From assembly GCA_014706295.1 (NCBI GenBank), contig JACSVZ010000002.1, forward strand, positions 135,022,682 through 135,086,681: a DNA stretch of 64,000 bases, written 5' to 3'. A program made the position numbers and the translations under genes. A model generated the notes under the pieces. It did no database searches, was not told the origin of the DNA, and saw only the letters and a list, made by a program, of their open reading frames with translations. Each line of letters opens with the position of its first letter. Position 1 is the first letter of the stretch. Shown here piece after piece: positions 24,536 through 38,565 of the stretch. The DNA comes from Lycocorax pyrrhopterus obiensis. Taxonomy: Eukaryota > Chordata > Aves > Passeriformes > Paradisaeidae.

Positions 24536-24990
24536 GCAGCAAAAACCACTTGCAGCAAAGAGGGCCAGGAACCTCCTGGGCTATACTAGACAGAACATTG
24601 TCAGCAGGCCAAGGAAGGTGATCCTTCCCCTCTGCTCAGCCCTGGGACATCTGGGATACATCTGGGGTACTGTGCTGGGGCCTCTCAGTGCCTGAGAGAC
24701 GTGGACATACTGGGGTGGGTCCAGCGCTGGTCCACAGAGGTGATGAAGGAACTGCAGAATCTGACATGAGAAGAGGCTGGGAGAGTTGGGATTGTTCAGC
24801 CTGGAGAAGAGCAGGTTCAGGGAATCTTACCAACATGTATAAATACCTGATGGAGAGAAGCTCCAAGGCTCTTTTCAGCAATGCTCAGTGACAGGGCAAG
24901 AGGCAAAGGGCACAGATTTCACTTAGAGTGAAAAAGGTTTTTTCTAACGTTTGAGTGTGGTCAAACACTGGAGTAGATGTCCCAGATATG
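24536..24990 (+). mobile_element. CR1 LINE fragment, 3' part
   Basis: Conserved CR1 wording in plus orientation: an aggaacctcctgggc-like block, 'gcctggagaagagcaggttc', 'ataaatacctgatggag', 'gtgacagggcaagaggcaa'. Diverged and lacking the terminal octamer repeat, so it is truncated at its 3' end. Confidence 0.8.
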
Positions 24991-27900
24991 TTATCAAGTC
25001 ACACTTACATTCCTCCTTACAAACTTCACTCTTTCAGATTTCCCTAACAGCCCTAGATCATATCAACTGAGTGTTTATTTTCTACCACTAAGATGAGCTA
25101 TTTGTTTTGTGCACATGCATAATTGTCCTATTCCTCCTGCATTTCTCTGTCTTCTACTGCAAGTGAAATAGTTGATTTTTCTGCTTGTTTTGAGAGTTTT
25201 TATGATGTTTATAACATATGTGCTCTTACTGATGGTTTGATGCATAGATCTAAGCAGAGCACTGCAGTGGGCACATCCTGATCTCAGCCAAGGGTGCTGG
25301 GTTGCTGGTGGGGAGGAAATGCTCATGAGGCAGGGCACCAGTGTCTGACAGAGCATCAGCCCAGTGCAGGGTCCAGAGGGCCTCAGCATCCTTCAGCCCT
25401 GTGGAACTCCAAGTCTTAGCCTCCACCTCACTGAACTTCCCTCCTGAAATACGTGTGCTCACACTTACCACCGGATGCTTTTTCCAAAAGCAATACTGTG
25501 GTATAATACAACACCCAGCACTCTACAGAAATGCACCAGGGCAGCACTGACAAACATGTGTTACACCTGCCACGTGGATCATTCCTCCCTCATCAGAGCT
25601 CCTCAAGCCTCCTCAGGATTATGCTGGTGTTTGGAGTCTCTGTCCCCACTTGACTTCTGTGGAGAAAAATTAAAGGAGAACAAAGCTGCATCAGTGCTCA
25701 GAGAGCTGTAGCCTGAGTGCATGGTATTCCATCAGGTAGTGAGGTATTTCTGCCCTGCAAATGTTTTGGATCCAAACAGGCAGAACAGAAAAGCCTTTGG
25801 TCTGCCAAGGTCAAAGCATGGGACAAAAACCAGAGTACAAGAAACCATGAAAAACAGTAACGATCTCATATGATAAACTTCTGTTTTGTGTGGAGTAGAT
25901 GAATGCTCTTTCTCATTGTTAACAAAGAACATAACTCAACATAACAATTCAACATAATTGAAAGAACAATTGTTATATCCTATAGCTTGGATATATACAA
26001 ATAGGGAATAATGAAAATAAGATTATAATAATAGACTTTCACCCAACAGCTTCACTTAACACATAGCTTCTAATAAAATAAAGTACAGAAAACAGGTAGT
26101 GTCTAAACTAAGTGTCACCCATCCAACATGTATGATTTTTGAGATAAGAGATCTCTCTGTGATGGGCATACCTTGAGTTTATATTAATTTCAGAATGTAA
26201 TTATGCAAGTCCACTGCCAGCTCCACAGCAGAAAGAGGTGCTGTAACAATGGATCAAATCCCTGTTGATCACAAACAGGTTTTTCTTTCAAGTTCTAGAC
26301 AACAACTGTATGAAAGAAAACAAATAATAACATGATTATTCAGCTCCCAGTGTCTGGGGAAAGTACAGACAGCAAACTGGGATAACAGATTTGTCTCATA
26401 TGCCACTGATTTATATCTAAAATAAAGCAAAGCACATTTAGAAGGAAATTATGGAAAGATCTAGAGTATCTTGAAAGGCAGGCTGTACTGTGTTCAGGCA
26501 GACATTGTCATTCAGGAGAACCATGAGCAGAAATTACAAAGAGTTAATAAGTTATTTAGCACATAGGACAGACATTTAGGAAGGAAATAGGAAATGACAG
26601 CTCTGATGGGAGGAAGCCTCTTCAAAATTTGACTCTTTATAATGTAAACATGACATTTAAAAATGTGATATTGTATCCTACCCTGTTTATGCAGAGCAAT
26701 TACAACAGCGAGCAGGGCTGTGAGAGGATACAGTGGATGTGTGGGAGAGGCAGATGGCCATGTCTACTGCAGTGAGAACAGGTTTAGTCTAATTTTTTAG
26801 AGATCATGTCTAGTAACAAGTTGCACATCAAAGAAACTTCAAAAGCTGTTGCTGTTACACTAAAATAACGTGTGACAAAATGCTTGAAAGAGACTGTTGT
26901 GTCTGATATACTAGAAAACATAAGGGACCATGGACTAGGCTCACATAACAAGACTGCATTTTTCTAAATTACAAACTCTAGTTTCTTTTCTCCAGTGCTA
27001 TGACATTCTGGAGTGTCAGGCTGAAGTTCAATAGGCTACTTCTATTTTGACTTCTTAAAATAAATATTTTGGTGCTAAGGAATACTATTTTGTAGGTGAT
27101 AATTGCCTGTAGTGAATAGTAGTGAATGAAGCAGCAGCTCAGTCTGGGCACTGTCCTGCTGCCACTGACACTGTCAAGCTGTTGTTCAGTCCCTGGAGCA
27201 CACCTAGCCCCCAGCAAAGTGACACTCTCACAGGGAAGGGATGGGAGACAGCCTGGCCTGGCAGTGTTCCAAATAACTTTGGATGTTGCCACCCTCTTTG
27301 TGAGGGTAAAGGAATTTATACAATACAGACCATGTGGTGCCTGTTGGGGCTGAAGCTGGCAAACAGATAGTGGTCTAGTTTGAGTGTTAGCATAGGCACA
27401 GCCACTCTACCTCATGGGAACTAAATTACTTTGCTATCCTTTATTTATGACTCCTCTTCTCCAAAGGTTTCTACTCAGTCTCCATAATGAAGTTAGAGCA
27501 GTTGTTTTGTTCTCTGCCAGCAGTTTCATCCTTCACATCCAGATCTGAAACTGACTTGTGTACTGGAAAGAGTGTCTCCTCTGTGGAATGATAGTAGATG
27601 GACTAATAAAAGATACTATTTCTCCCTAAAAGTATTATTCTTCTATTACAGACAAGAATAAGAAAATAAACTTTACTATAATATGGAATTATGTTTTTCA
27701 CAGAAAAAGTGTTTTATAGTGTTGGCAGATTGTGTTGTTGTTCACCAGAGGCTAATGAGAGGACAAGAGAAATGAGTATTACAATGTAAAGAAAGACCAA
27801 CTGGACATGGTTAAAAAACAGTATAGAAGGGGTAAATGCCATCTAATTACAGCACTAAATAATTACGGTTTTGTAAGTGCCTTTCTCAAAGATTTGTGCT

Positions 27901-29656
27901 GAAGTGCTATTAAAATTCTTTCTACCACCAAATTCATCAAACACAAATACACTCTTGGTGACCTCTGTGTGCTTAAAAGCTTTGCAGAACAGCATTGGCT
28001 AACTAATTACAACTTCATTTTTAAATAAGGAAGCACTCTTATTTCAGTGAGATAAATCCCCTTCCCTTTCCGCCCCATAGGTCAAGCTCACAACTCCCGT
28101 TTCTCCCTCTGGCACAAAAAGCCGACCACTGGTGCCCTGTTTTCTGCCAAGGAGCGCACAGCACAGCTCCACCCTGACCATGCACATCAGCTCTGGACAT
28201 CAGGAGCCCTTCCTGAGACCCCTCACTGCACAGGGAAGCATCACCACTGCCCACACAGAGACAGCAGATTTGCAGGGAGCGCATCCCCCTTCCTCCCACT
28301 CTCCCATACAAGGATGCAAACAGTAGATGAACTCTGTCTTTTGTTAAAATGTAAGACTAAATCTGAATGGGGGTGGTGGTATTTTCTCCCCTTACCCCAG
28401 TAACAAGACATGGTAAACATTTCAAGCCTGATGGAATCTTAGTCCTAAACACTAATCTCATTCTGGGGACAACTATCACAGTAAGAGAAGACGCTAGAAT
28501 GGATTTTCTTTTCCCACTTAATGTGAGCTGTCTAAAGTCAGATTTTTCTGATTATGGTTTCAGCAAAATAGCTGGACTTCTGTCAGTATTTCAGAAATCT
28601 AATCTCTAAGACTGTGCCAGAAGCAGCAAGTCTACATGAGCATATCAAAAGCACAGTGGGGAATAAAAGACTGCATTGAAAAATATCACAAATGGGAAAC
28701 AAATTCTTTTAATTCTTTCTACTTCAATACTCAAAATATACTCTTTGAAAGGATATCCCTCAGTAAACCCAAGTGAACACCGTGGATATGTAGGACAGCT
28801 GTCATCAGCAAGGCAGCTAAATGTAAATTTAGAATGTATATCTCATGAGGCTAACCACTAAAACCTGTGTTTATTAGCAGTGGGTGTAATCCACATACAT
28901 TGACATCAGTAAGAGAAATGAAAAACAGGTAATCTCTGAGCTCTGCAGCAGGGATTCAACCTCCAGACTTCTGAGTGAAGATATTTTTCTCTCTAGTCTA
29001 TTCAGAAGGATTTATTTTTTATTTTTCCCCTGAAGGATACTATCTCACGTATCCTTTCCCTTTTTCTCTAGGCCATTTATTATCCCTAATTGTGCTGTTC
29101 ATGCTGCAAATCTCATTTGATGTTTCGTGGCTGGGAGGGAGTCAAAGTTTGATTTCTGACTTCAGTTGGTTTCCTTTGTTCACTAAGACAAAACATTGAG
29201 ACTCTTGGGACACATTAAAACTATCACAAGTCCCCACAAGCCAGGTGTCCTTTTTGCTCTCCAGAACACCCTCTTTGTGGAGCTGCTATTTTAAGAGACT
29301 GACTTTGTGCAAGGCTTACACTTGACAGGTACATGTCTCTGGTAAATCGTATGCCTCAGTTTCATGAAAGATGCTACCCTCTGAATTCTGGCATCAGTGA
29401 GGACATTGCAGGGGCATTGTCCTGCAGTCAGTGCTCTCCACCATGATGGTTGTAGGAATCAGTGAGTCTTTATGGGAATGCCCATGCAAAAGTGTCTTTG
29501 AGCATTTATTTCCATGAGTGCTGCTCTGATGTTTTGTAATCTGGTTATCACAGTCTCTGGGAAGCTCATGGTCTTGGCTGCACTTATTGCCACAGCACAG
29601 GCAGAGAGGGGCTGAGACAGTGCCCATGATGAAGGCACAACACATTTGTAAACACA

Positions 29657-30280
29657 AAATCACAGAATAAGCTGAGTTGGAAGGAACCCACAAGGATCAT
29701 CGAGTTGAACTCCTGGCTCTGCACAGGACAGCCCCAAGAATGTGTGCCCAAGAGCATTGTCCAAACTCTTCTTGAACTCTGTCAGGCTTGGTGCTGTGAC
29801 CACTTCCCTGGGGAGCTGTTCCAGTGCCCAAACACCCTCTGGGTGAAGATCCTTTGTCTAATATCCAACCTAAACCTCTCCTGACACAGCTTCAGTCCAT
29901 TCCCTCTGGTCCTGTCACTGGTCATCACAGACAAGAGGTCAGTGTCTGCCCCTCCTCTATCCCTCACGAGGAAGCTGTAGCTGCAATGAGATCTCTCCTC
30001 AGTCTCCTCCTCTCCAGGCTGAACAGACCAAGTGACCTCAGCCACTCCTCATACGGCTTCCCCTCAAGGCCCTTTCACCATCTTCATTACCCTCCCTTGG
30101 ACACTCTCTAATAGTTTAGTACCTTTCTTACATTGTGACACCCAGAACTGCCCCCAGCACCCGAGGTGAGGCCCCCCCAGTGCAGAGCAGAGCGGGACAA
30201 TCCCTCCCTTGCCCGGCTGGCGATGCTGTGCCTGATGCCCCCAGGACACGCTTGGCCCTCCTGGCTGCCAGGCACAGACC
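29657..30280 (-). mobile_element. CR1 LINE, 3' end and 3' ORF portion
   Basis: Begins with a CR1 terminal-repeat remnant ('aaatcacagaataagctg') and runs through the standard 3' region on the minus strand: 'agttggaaggaacccacaag', 'cctaaacctctcctg', 'ctcctctccaggctgaacag', 'ccagaactgcccccag'. About 620 bp; the left boundary is sharp and the right is uncertain. The open frames at 30064-30519 and 30128-30517 on the minus strand lie mainly within it or just beyond it. Confidence 0.85.
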
Positions 30281-33200
30281 CACAGGCAGCTTCCTGCATC
30301 CATCCTCAGCCCGAATTGGATCAGCCACAGGAGGGCTGCAGGGGCCAGGCTGCCCACGTCCCTCAGACCTGTGCTGCAGGGCAGAGTCTGCTGCTGAGGC
30401 ATTGACACGGGTCCCCACAGTGAGATAAGTGAGGGGAGCCCTGTTGTGCAGATACTGAAGAAAACAGCTTCTTGGAGAATTTTCCTGATGCCAGATGAAG
30501 CAGTTGTATTGGAACACAAATTCTTCTTGCAGTTAAAATTTCCAATCTTCTTAAGGTCTTTGGATTGTTTCCAACAGAATATTTCTTCCAGTTTGCTTTT
30601 TCATTTTCAGGAAATTTTCCACTACTTAGAGCGGCTGTATAGAGCATTTCTTTATGTCCTGGGCTCTATTTAACTTATTTTTTTCTGTTGCTTCATTGTT
30701 GTTTTCCCAATAAGATATATGTGTGGCTAAGAATTAGGTGCTTTGCATTACCAGGGACTGTGTCTTTATGAGGTTTGAATACTTAAAGTTTGCAAAGTTC
30801 CTTAGGGAAAGGATTAATAGAAGTAATGTTCAGATCCACCTGCTTATTATCCCCAGGTAGCTCTGTAAAAGAGAAACAAGTTCTGAGGGGGAAAGGGGAA
30901 ATTTTCCCTTTAATTAAATTATAAACCACTGTAAAGGTTGAAGTGGTGTGTTACTGAGGCATCTTTTACAGAATGACTAAGGGGTTCAAAACCTAATTTT
31001 TGTGACATGAAGAGAGAATGTCACATGAATCATTCCCTGTCAGCATGACTAGGAGCTGTACCAAGCTAATCCATCATTGCTCCAACCTTCAGAACGCCAT
31101 TTTTCATAGTCCCTCATTTCAGGAAATGAAATGATAATTAATTAGAATTAATTGAAAATTACAGTCATGTTTTACTGATCGGGAATGGAAGGACAAGGCA
31201 AAAACACCTTCTGCTTCTTCATCTGTTACCATGAATCCCATCAATAAATAGAAATAGATCAAAAATTGGTTTGAGTTTTTTTTCAAGTTGGTTGAAATAT
31301 AGAGTATTAACTACTTATGCAAAGACTAATTACTCCTACTGTTGATCCAGCTGGTAGTAGAAATGAAAAAAAGAAGTGACAATATTGTGTAGCACAGAAT
31401 TTGCCTTTCAGAGTGAGTAGTTTCAGAATTGCAGTGTGGACCAAGGAAAACAACAAGATTGCACTATACTGTATCTCCTTTAATAATGCCACAATGAAAT
31501 TGGAGGATAAAGCTTGGTAAGAAATATTTCTTAATCTGAATTTTATATGAAGAACATGGTTCAGAACTTGCAAATTGAGGAGACAAGTCTCTGAACATCA
31601 CTCCTCAAGGCCTTAAAGATACCAGAGTTCATCCCAACACGTACCCATTCCTGCTCCTTTTCCCTCCCTTCAGCAGCCACTGCTTCCTGAATAAATCAGC
31701 GTGAGGACTGGTCAAGGAATGTCCTTGGTTATATATAGGCTAGTTGTTTTCAAAGAAAATATTTGCTAAGGTTCCTGTAAATATAATCTTTCTGTATTAA
31801 AATGAAACTATTCCTAACTGGATAACTTATCAAAGCTGCAAAATGCTTATGCTTGGGTGGCTAATCAGAGCTGCAAACTGCCTCGTTGCTTAGAGCTAGA
31901 CATGCTTTCATGTTCAGCCAAATAATTAAAGTGGGACGATTTCCTGTGCAAAATGAGATACTCAAGGCCTAATTTGCAAAATATTTTAGTATTAGCAGCT
32001 TGACTCCTCTGTCAAGCTAGAGAGGAAGAACTGAAGAGCCCTCTTAAGTATCTAGGCTTTGAATTAGGATTTGTTTTTTGCCAGTGGAAATTTAGCTTTT
32101 CAAAGTAATCAAAGTTGGGGGAAGATGTCTCTTAAACAGCGGCTGTCTCAGAGATTCCATTTGTTTCAGAAAGGAAAGCTTAAAAATAAATCCACACAAT
32201 TAGGTTCACCTGCTTCAGTCACAGTAAATATTAGAGTAATGGAAGACCTGGTAATTTTTGTCACCAATGCCTGGTACTTGTGAGGGTGCTCTTCACTTCC
32301 AAGCACTTCAGACACAAAACAGGGTCACCAGGCAGGGTGGATGTGTGTGGGGAAGGGGACCTTCAGAGCAGTTCAGTGCATCATCCCAGACCTGTAGGAG
32401 ACAGCATCCAGATACGAAATGACAGAAAACAGATAGGGGCATGCGGGGATGGAAAAAAACCCAACAGACCATCAACAGGCATCTGGGTCAGGACCTGAAA
32501 AGGCAGAAGTTTAATTAATTTCAGACCCAGATAATTAGCTAGATTTTTAGCTGTGATTATTTGGAGTGTAATTTGTGATGTCTTCCTGTCATCACTGCTG
32601 AAAGTGAGCTTGAACAAACCCACTTTCTCTCTAAGAAAATAGAGGCAAGCTGTCTAAATGAGCATAGAGTTCTTCGGTGCTGCAGGTCCTCGTCACTACG
32701 TTTAGCCAAGTACTAACTAAAGCAGAAGTACTCTTGTTTTCCAGTCCTAATCTCATCTGAAAATCCTCTTGCACTTCAGATGTGCCAGCACAGACGAAGG
32801 GGGCACAGAATTCCATCTGCATGACGGTGCTTCTGCCCATGCAAATGATCCCCCTCTCTGTGCTCAGTGTTACAGAGCACCTGCAGGTCCCTGTCTGGCC
32901 ACATTCGCTCCCAAGCCTGCGCCAACAATGAATGGTGCATTTCGTGCAGGGAGGTCCCACTCCTGGGCTAGACTGGGCCTCAGGATATCATATCAAATGT
33001 TAGGCTTCTAAAATTTCCACAGACAGCTGATTGTCAAGGCCAGTTATGGATAATCTTCACCATCATCCTGTTTGAAACTCTCCTTCAGGTCCATACTGTC
33101 CAGCAGTCCGGTGTCCTTTCCATCCCCATGCACATTCATGCTGTCTCTGCAATTCAGCCAGACTCCAGACTGGACACAGATTGCACCTATGTGTATTCAA

Positions 33201-35064
33201 GTATTTAGTTAATAACATGCACACTCTGGAACAAATTGTTCCACACTTACTAAGAATAGAGAAGTCAATCCTGTTTCACAGAAATTTCTGAGGAACTTCT
33301 GGACACTGCTGTGAAAAGAAAGTATCTCTGACTAAAGATGTCAGAGCTTTGCCTCAGCTGTGGCATTACCAGGGTTTCTTTCCCCTTCCTAGTATCTTAT
33401 TTTAGTAAAACTTATAGAAAACATACTTTGTAGAGTTCTTCATGTCACTGTTGAACTGGGTAGAAATCAATCAACATAGAAAACCAAGCAAAAACTAAAC
33501 TAATTTTTCATTTAGTAAGAATGTATGTTTTTAATTTAGTTGAGAGCATGATCAAGGTGAGAGCATTCTTTACACTTTCTGAAAAAATATATATCTTCCA
33601 AAAATTCAGTGAGTAACAATTGTAAATGGCACTTGAATGCCATGGCATATCAAAGGATCAAAGATTTCTGTCACAGAGAATGAGTGGCTGGTGTGCAGCC
33701 CACTAGACTTAGTCTTTTGTGGTGTCACTGAGCATACCACAGAAAACACAGCAATTTTCTTTTTGGGATAAAAAGATGAAAAAAAAGAGAGAGGATAAAC
33801 CAGGCTGCCAAGATCCATCTTTTTTGATGTAGCAAAAAATCCCCCAAAAACTCCAAACCCTGTCAACAAGAGTGTCTCCAAGAGTAACAGAAAGAAAGGT
33901 AATAGGTTTTATTCCTACAGAGGTGATACTTCTAGGACATAAAAGACCTCTTCTCTTTTGTGCTTCTCCTCAGGTTCAGACTGATCTTTTTTCCCTTCTC
34001 CCCTCAAGTCTTTCTAGTAGCCCACTGCAGGTACAAACCTCCTCAGGCAGACAAAAAGCAGCATCTCATGGGCTGGTTTGCTGCCCGTAAAGGCACATGA
34101 AAACCACAAAAATTATGTCTCAGTTTTGACTGTCTTCAATATTTTGTTCTGCTCTGGCAGCAGAAAAGGAAAATTCTCTCCTACCAGAGAATTATCCTTT
34201 GGAATGAATCCACACCTGGTGGTCTCTGAGCGAGGGTCTCAGAGGGCAGGACAGAGCTGGGAGGAACTTCCCTGGCTCCACAGCAAACGGCAGCAGGGAC
34301 AGGTCAGAATCCATGCAGGGAGAGCAGCATGCTGAAAAGGAGAGCTTTCCAGAATAACTGCATTTTCAGATTTCAAATAAAACACTAAAAAACCCCAAAG
34401 GTTCTAAATGTGCTGTTTAACTCCTCTCACAAAAAAACCCTTTGCTGTGAGCTTCCAGGGCTTTCTAAGAGAATACCACCATCTCTTTTCAGCTACTTAA
34501 CTGAGGAGTGATCATAAAGAAACACCTAAACCCCAACAGGAGAACCAGGTGGAATGAAAGTTCCTCAGCCTCCATTCACAGCATAAATTTTAGCACATCT
34601 TCATTTATGGTGGACTTGGATATTCTCCACAAGAGCAACTGCTTCACTAAGAAATGTTTAATACTGTAAATCAAAGACTGTTTTAAATGTACTTTATTGA
34701 GAAAGCAGAAAGCTTTATCTCTCATGGCTTCCTGTTTCTTTCATATATGGCTGCAGAGATGAACTCCAGAACTCATCTGTTAACGGTGCTGACCTACAGC
34801 CAGTTCCTTAGCTCTCCTTTGGCGTCATCCTAGAAAGACTGAGTGTGTCTGTAAGTAAGTCTGAATCCTCTCCAGGAAGGAGAAACTCTAGCAGCTACAA
34901 AGTGCCATAATCTGGGATATGACCCCATGTTAGGTGTGTCTGAGCCAGCATCGGCCAGGGAAAAGGCAACCCATGCATCCACTTCTTCAGCTGACTCACA
35001 AGCCCTTACACATTGCTCATCTCAGTCAACACCAGAGCAGACTGAAAAAAAATCAAGATTTAGC

Positions 35065-35124
35065 ATTTTCCCTTGGGATCATTTTTTAATCTTGCATCAA
35101 TAGCATTTGAGCCCAAGGGAAAAT
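35065..35124. repeat. Short inverted repeat (hairpin potential)
   Basis: ATTTTCCCTTGGG at 35065-35077 is the exact reverse complement of CCCAAGGGAAAAT at 35112-35124. Allowing one mismatch extends the arms to 17 bases (35065-35081 with 35108-35124), leaving a loop of about 26 bases. No adjoining features suggest a role. Confidence 0.8.
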
Positions 35125-36120
35125 CCAGCCCAATACAATTTAGCATGGAGCTGTGGCCAAACAGGTGCCACCTGAGCCACTCCTGCCAGCAGAGAAAACC
35201 TGTTGTGGTTTCACAAACCTGTGTTTAAAACCTAAAAATGAGAAGAAATAAACAAGCTCTGCCAAGTAAGACACCAATTCCGTATTTATCAGCAAGCATC
35301 ATTAAAAAAATGGTTCTACATAAATAGGAATCACTAAATCCTCTAGTTTAAACAGCCAATTGGAAAGCAGTGTGAAGATATAATTCATCCTAGGTATTAA
35401 TCATCAATAAGTGGTAGCTAAATAATTTCTATTTGTATATAGAGCTAAGTGTACAGAGTACTTTACAAATACATGGATCCCAAAGAGCTGATGATGTGAA
35501 AGTCTGAACTTGCCAATACTTACTTTCTGGCATGCAAATGAACGCCAGACAAAATCCCTAGCAGCAAAAAGAAGTGAGATCCATATGGAGAATATGAATT
35601 GAACCAAGTAATTGATGATTTATGTCATATTTTTACAAGCAAGAGCTTTCTACCCATATTGAATCTTGATCTATGTTTTCACACTCTTAACCTGAAGATT
35701 TCTAATGGATTTTGAGTCTTTAGTTTGTTGGGGAAATCACAGGGTTCATAAGTTCCTGGGATTCTGTGTGAACAAAGCAGCTCAAAAAATTCATCTGTCT
35801 AGTAATGTCCTGGGCAGAAAAATCAAAGCTGAAGCAACAAAGAACCTGTTTCAGTATGTCTACTCCCATTCAAATTTTTATTGACTGACAAAAGGACCTT
35901 GAATTTTGAGGGCATCACATCTTGTGGGTTTTTTCCCACAACTTACTGCAGTCCCTCTTTGATGATTTACAATACGTGGCTGCCTTTCAGGTGAAGCCAG
36001 ACGCATTCTTCTCTCTTGCTTATAGTGAAATTCAGAAGGTGGTATAGATCCATGCTGTGATACTCAGCCTGACTAGGAACTCCTCAGCCTGCCACACGTT
36101 ACCAAGCAGCTGGAATGGTA

Positions 36121-36244
36121 AAAAAACCCCAAAAAATAAAATACAATACAATACAATACAATACAATACAATACAATACAATACAATACAATAAAATAAA
36201 TAAAATAAAATAAAATAAAATAAAACAAAACAAAACAAAACCAA
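36121..36244. repeat. Composite pentanucleotide microsatellite (AATAC)n-(AAAAT)n-(AAAAC)n
   Basis: After an A-rich lead, about ten units of AATAC (36139-36192) grade into AAAAT units (about 36190-36225) and then AAAAC units (about 36222-36241). The minus-strand frames across it (36032-36351) encode only Tyr-Cys-Ile-Val-Leu and Phe/Leu repeats and are artefacts of the repeat. Confidence 0.95.
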
Positions 36245-36641
36245 AAAAACTCAGGACATGGCACCTGAACAGAATGACCATAGAGTATGTTTTTGCAAAC
36301 AGGACAACTAAGAACTTGATGTAAAAGAATACAGGTAGAGAGGGAAGTCATGATGGATATGCACTGTTATTTCATCTAAAGATAAATGCATCCATCCCCT
36401 ATCCTCTCCCCAAGAGAAACAAAAATATTAAAATGCCAGATGATGTACATATAAAAAAAAATGCTTGTGAAGACAAGTTATTGACAGTCACATCAGCAAT
36501 GGGTTTGAGCAATGGGTTGAGACTGGAGCACATTCTTCCCATTCACCACTTAGACACACACAAGTCTATTGGGGCCAAATTGGAGCAGGGAGAAATGCTC
36601 AGCAAGCCACTTTCTGTCATTTACCAGCAATCCTGCTAATC

Positions 36642-37005
36642 CAGGAGGTCCCAGTTGACTGTAAGTCAGAAAATGTGACACCCAGGGACAAAAAGGGTGG
36701 GAAAGAGGATCCAGAGAAGTACAGGCCTGTCAGCCTGAGCTCAGTGCCAGAGAAAGTCATGGAGCAGATCATCTTGATTGCCATCACATGGCACAACCCA
36801 ACAATCAGGAGATCACACTCAGCCAGTGTGGGTTTGTGAGAGGCAGGTCCTGCTTGGCTGATCTGCTCTCCTGTGACAAGGTGACCTGCTTGGTGGATGA
36901 GGGAAAGGCTGTGGATGTTGTCTGCCTGGACTTCAGAAAAGCCTCTGACACCGCTTCCAATAGCATTCCCCTGGAAAAGCTGGCTGCTCGTGGCTCGGAC
37001 TTCTT
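36642..37005 (+). mobile_element. CR1 LINE reverse-transcriptase fragment (ORF2, truncated)
   Basis: A 5'- and 3'-truncated piece of CR1 ORF2. The frame at 36788-37057 reads through the RT segment with the GF.RGRSCL.DLL motif, 'LVDEGKAVDVVCLDFRKASD' (block A of the palm, carrying a catalytic-type Asp) and 'EKLAARG'. Upstream, from 36642, the nucleotide sequence matches the preceding CR1 block in other frames, so the copy is frameshifted and dead. It is a non-LTR retrotransposon, not a host gene. Confidence 0.88.
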
Positions 37006-38565
37006 CAGGTTACTGGAGACACTGAACGCTGCTGGTTGTCAGCTAATTAATATCTGACCACATTTCCTTCTAAGGAACCACTCTCCAGTCTCACATGAAT
37101 ATGATGTGATTTTTAATATTCCTTCAGAGTAAATCTACACAAACAGTGAGATGCTCTATTACTGTTCACCATGCCTGTCCCTTTTCTTTCCTAGGAAAGC
37201 ACAACATCAAGAAGTCCCACTCGTGGGTTAGGACACATAGACCTTGCAAAGTCTCAGCTGAAGTGCAAAGAAACCACTACTGAGGAGCTTTGCTGGGCTG
37301 TTTGTGTTCTGCTGTGGAGAACTTACCATTGAGCAGTTTCCAATGCATGTCTTTCCTGATAAATGTTTGGTCTTCTGACAAAGACACAGAGGAAAGGAAG
37401 GAATCTTGTATACAAAATTTTATTTTTTTTTTTGTGAAAGTGGAAAGCCTGTATTTTGACTAAAAGTGATTGGTGTCTCTAAGGATTCTTTTAATTACTC
37501 TGATTCAGTAATTAAAGAACTTAATATTGATGCTAATACAGTATTTTTAGAAGCTAGGTCAAAAAACCTGTAAACAGCGGGAAACATACTTAAAACTAGT
37601 TGCAGAACAGCACATAAATATAAAAATATATAAAAATAAACAAGCTCATTTTAATCTTATTTATATTTCAGTCTTAGCAGAAGCCCCAACCTTTTTCTAA
37701 GTCCTTTTTAAGGGTGTCTTCTCTGAATTTTTAAGCTGGATGGTGGCTGAGTGTTTTGTCTTTCAAATGTTTGTTTACTGATTCAGCTGGTTTCTTAAAG
37801 CACCAGCATGAGAACATCTGAACCCCAGCAGGCTCGTATATATCAAAGCTTAGAGTTATTAATTTCCCTAAGCAGTAGAGCCATTGGTAACCCACTGCCA
37901 TATGGCTCTCTTCTCTCCTCATCTTCTGTGCACATTTTCATGCATATAAACACTTATGACACTCAATTTATTTAAAATACACCCTTGTCTTTCTCTGAAT
38001 AATTTTCTCAATTGGCAGTAATCATATGCCCTGTTTCCACTCAATTTTAATGGGAAAAAGTTAAAACAGCTTAAAAGACAATGTACCTTCCTTGGCCTGG
38101 CTTTTGAAGAGTTTCCCTGAATCTGGGCTCTGAGCTGTCATCACAGGAACTCTAACCCACACTACAGATAAAGCACAAAAGTTTCATCCATTAAAATAGA
38201 GAAGGAAGTGAAAGCTGGCCTAAAAAGGACATTAAAGCAACATGGCTTAGCCATGGCTTAGAAAACCACACTGTCTCTCGCAGAAACCGTTTGGACCAGA
38301 CCTGCTTATATGTATCATGCTACCTTTAAACTCATCTTATTACAACTCTTCAAACCCATTCCCAACATCTTTTAGCCTTCTCTCCTCTGCCCCTGGAAAT
38401 GTGTTTAGAGTTTACATGTGCAGTAGATGGGGAAATCCTCTAGCAATCCCCCAGCGGGCAATTCAGCAGTTCCCTTTGGGCTCTTCAAGCACCCACCCAT
38501 TGCCTGGGTGTGCCTGGGATGCACATACCCATTGCCTGAAGCCCAGGAGGGCTCAGTTTTGCCAT

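Noticed and set aside
30064..30519. 151-codon minus-strand frame and companions (30128-30517, 30135-30428)
   Set aside because: Derived largely from the CR1 copy at 29657-30280 and GC-rich flank; no protein family features.
36032..36351. Three minus-strand open frames with Tyr-Cys-Ile-Val-Leu repeats
   Set aside because: Pure translation of the pentanucleotide microsatellite.
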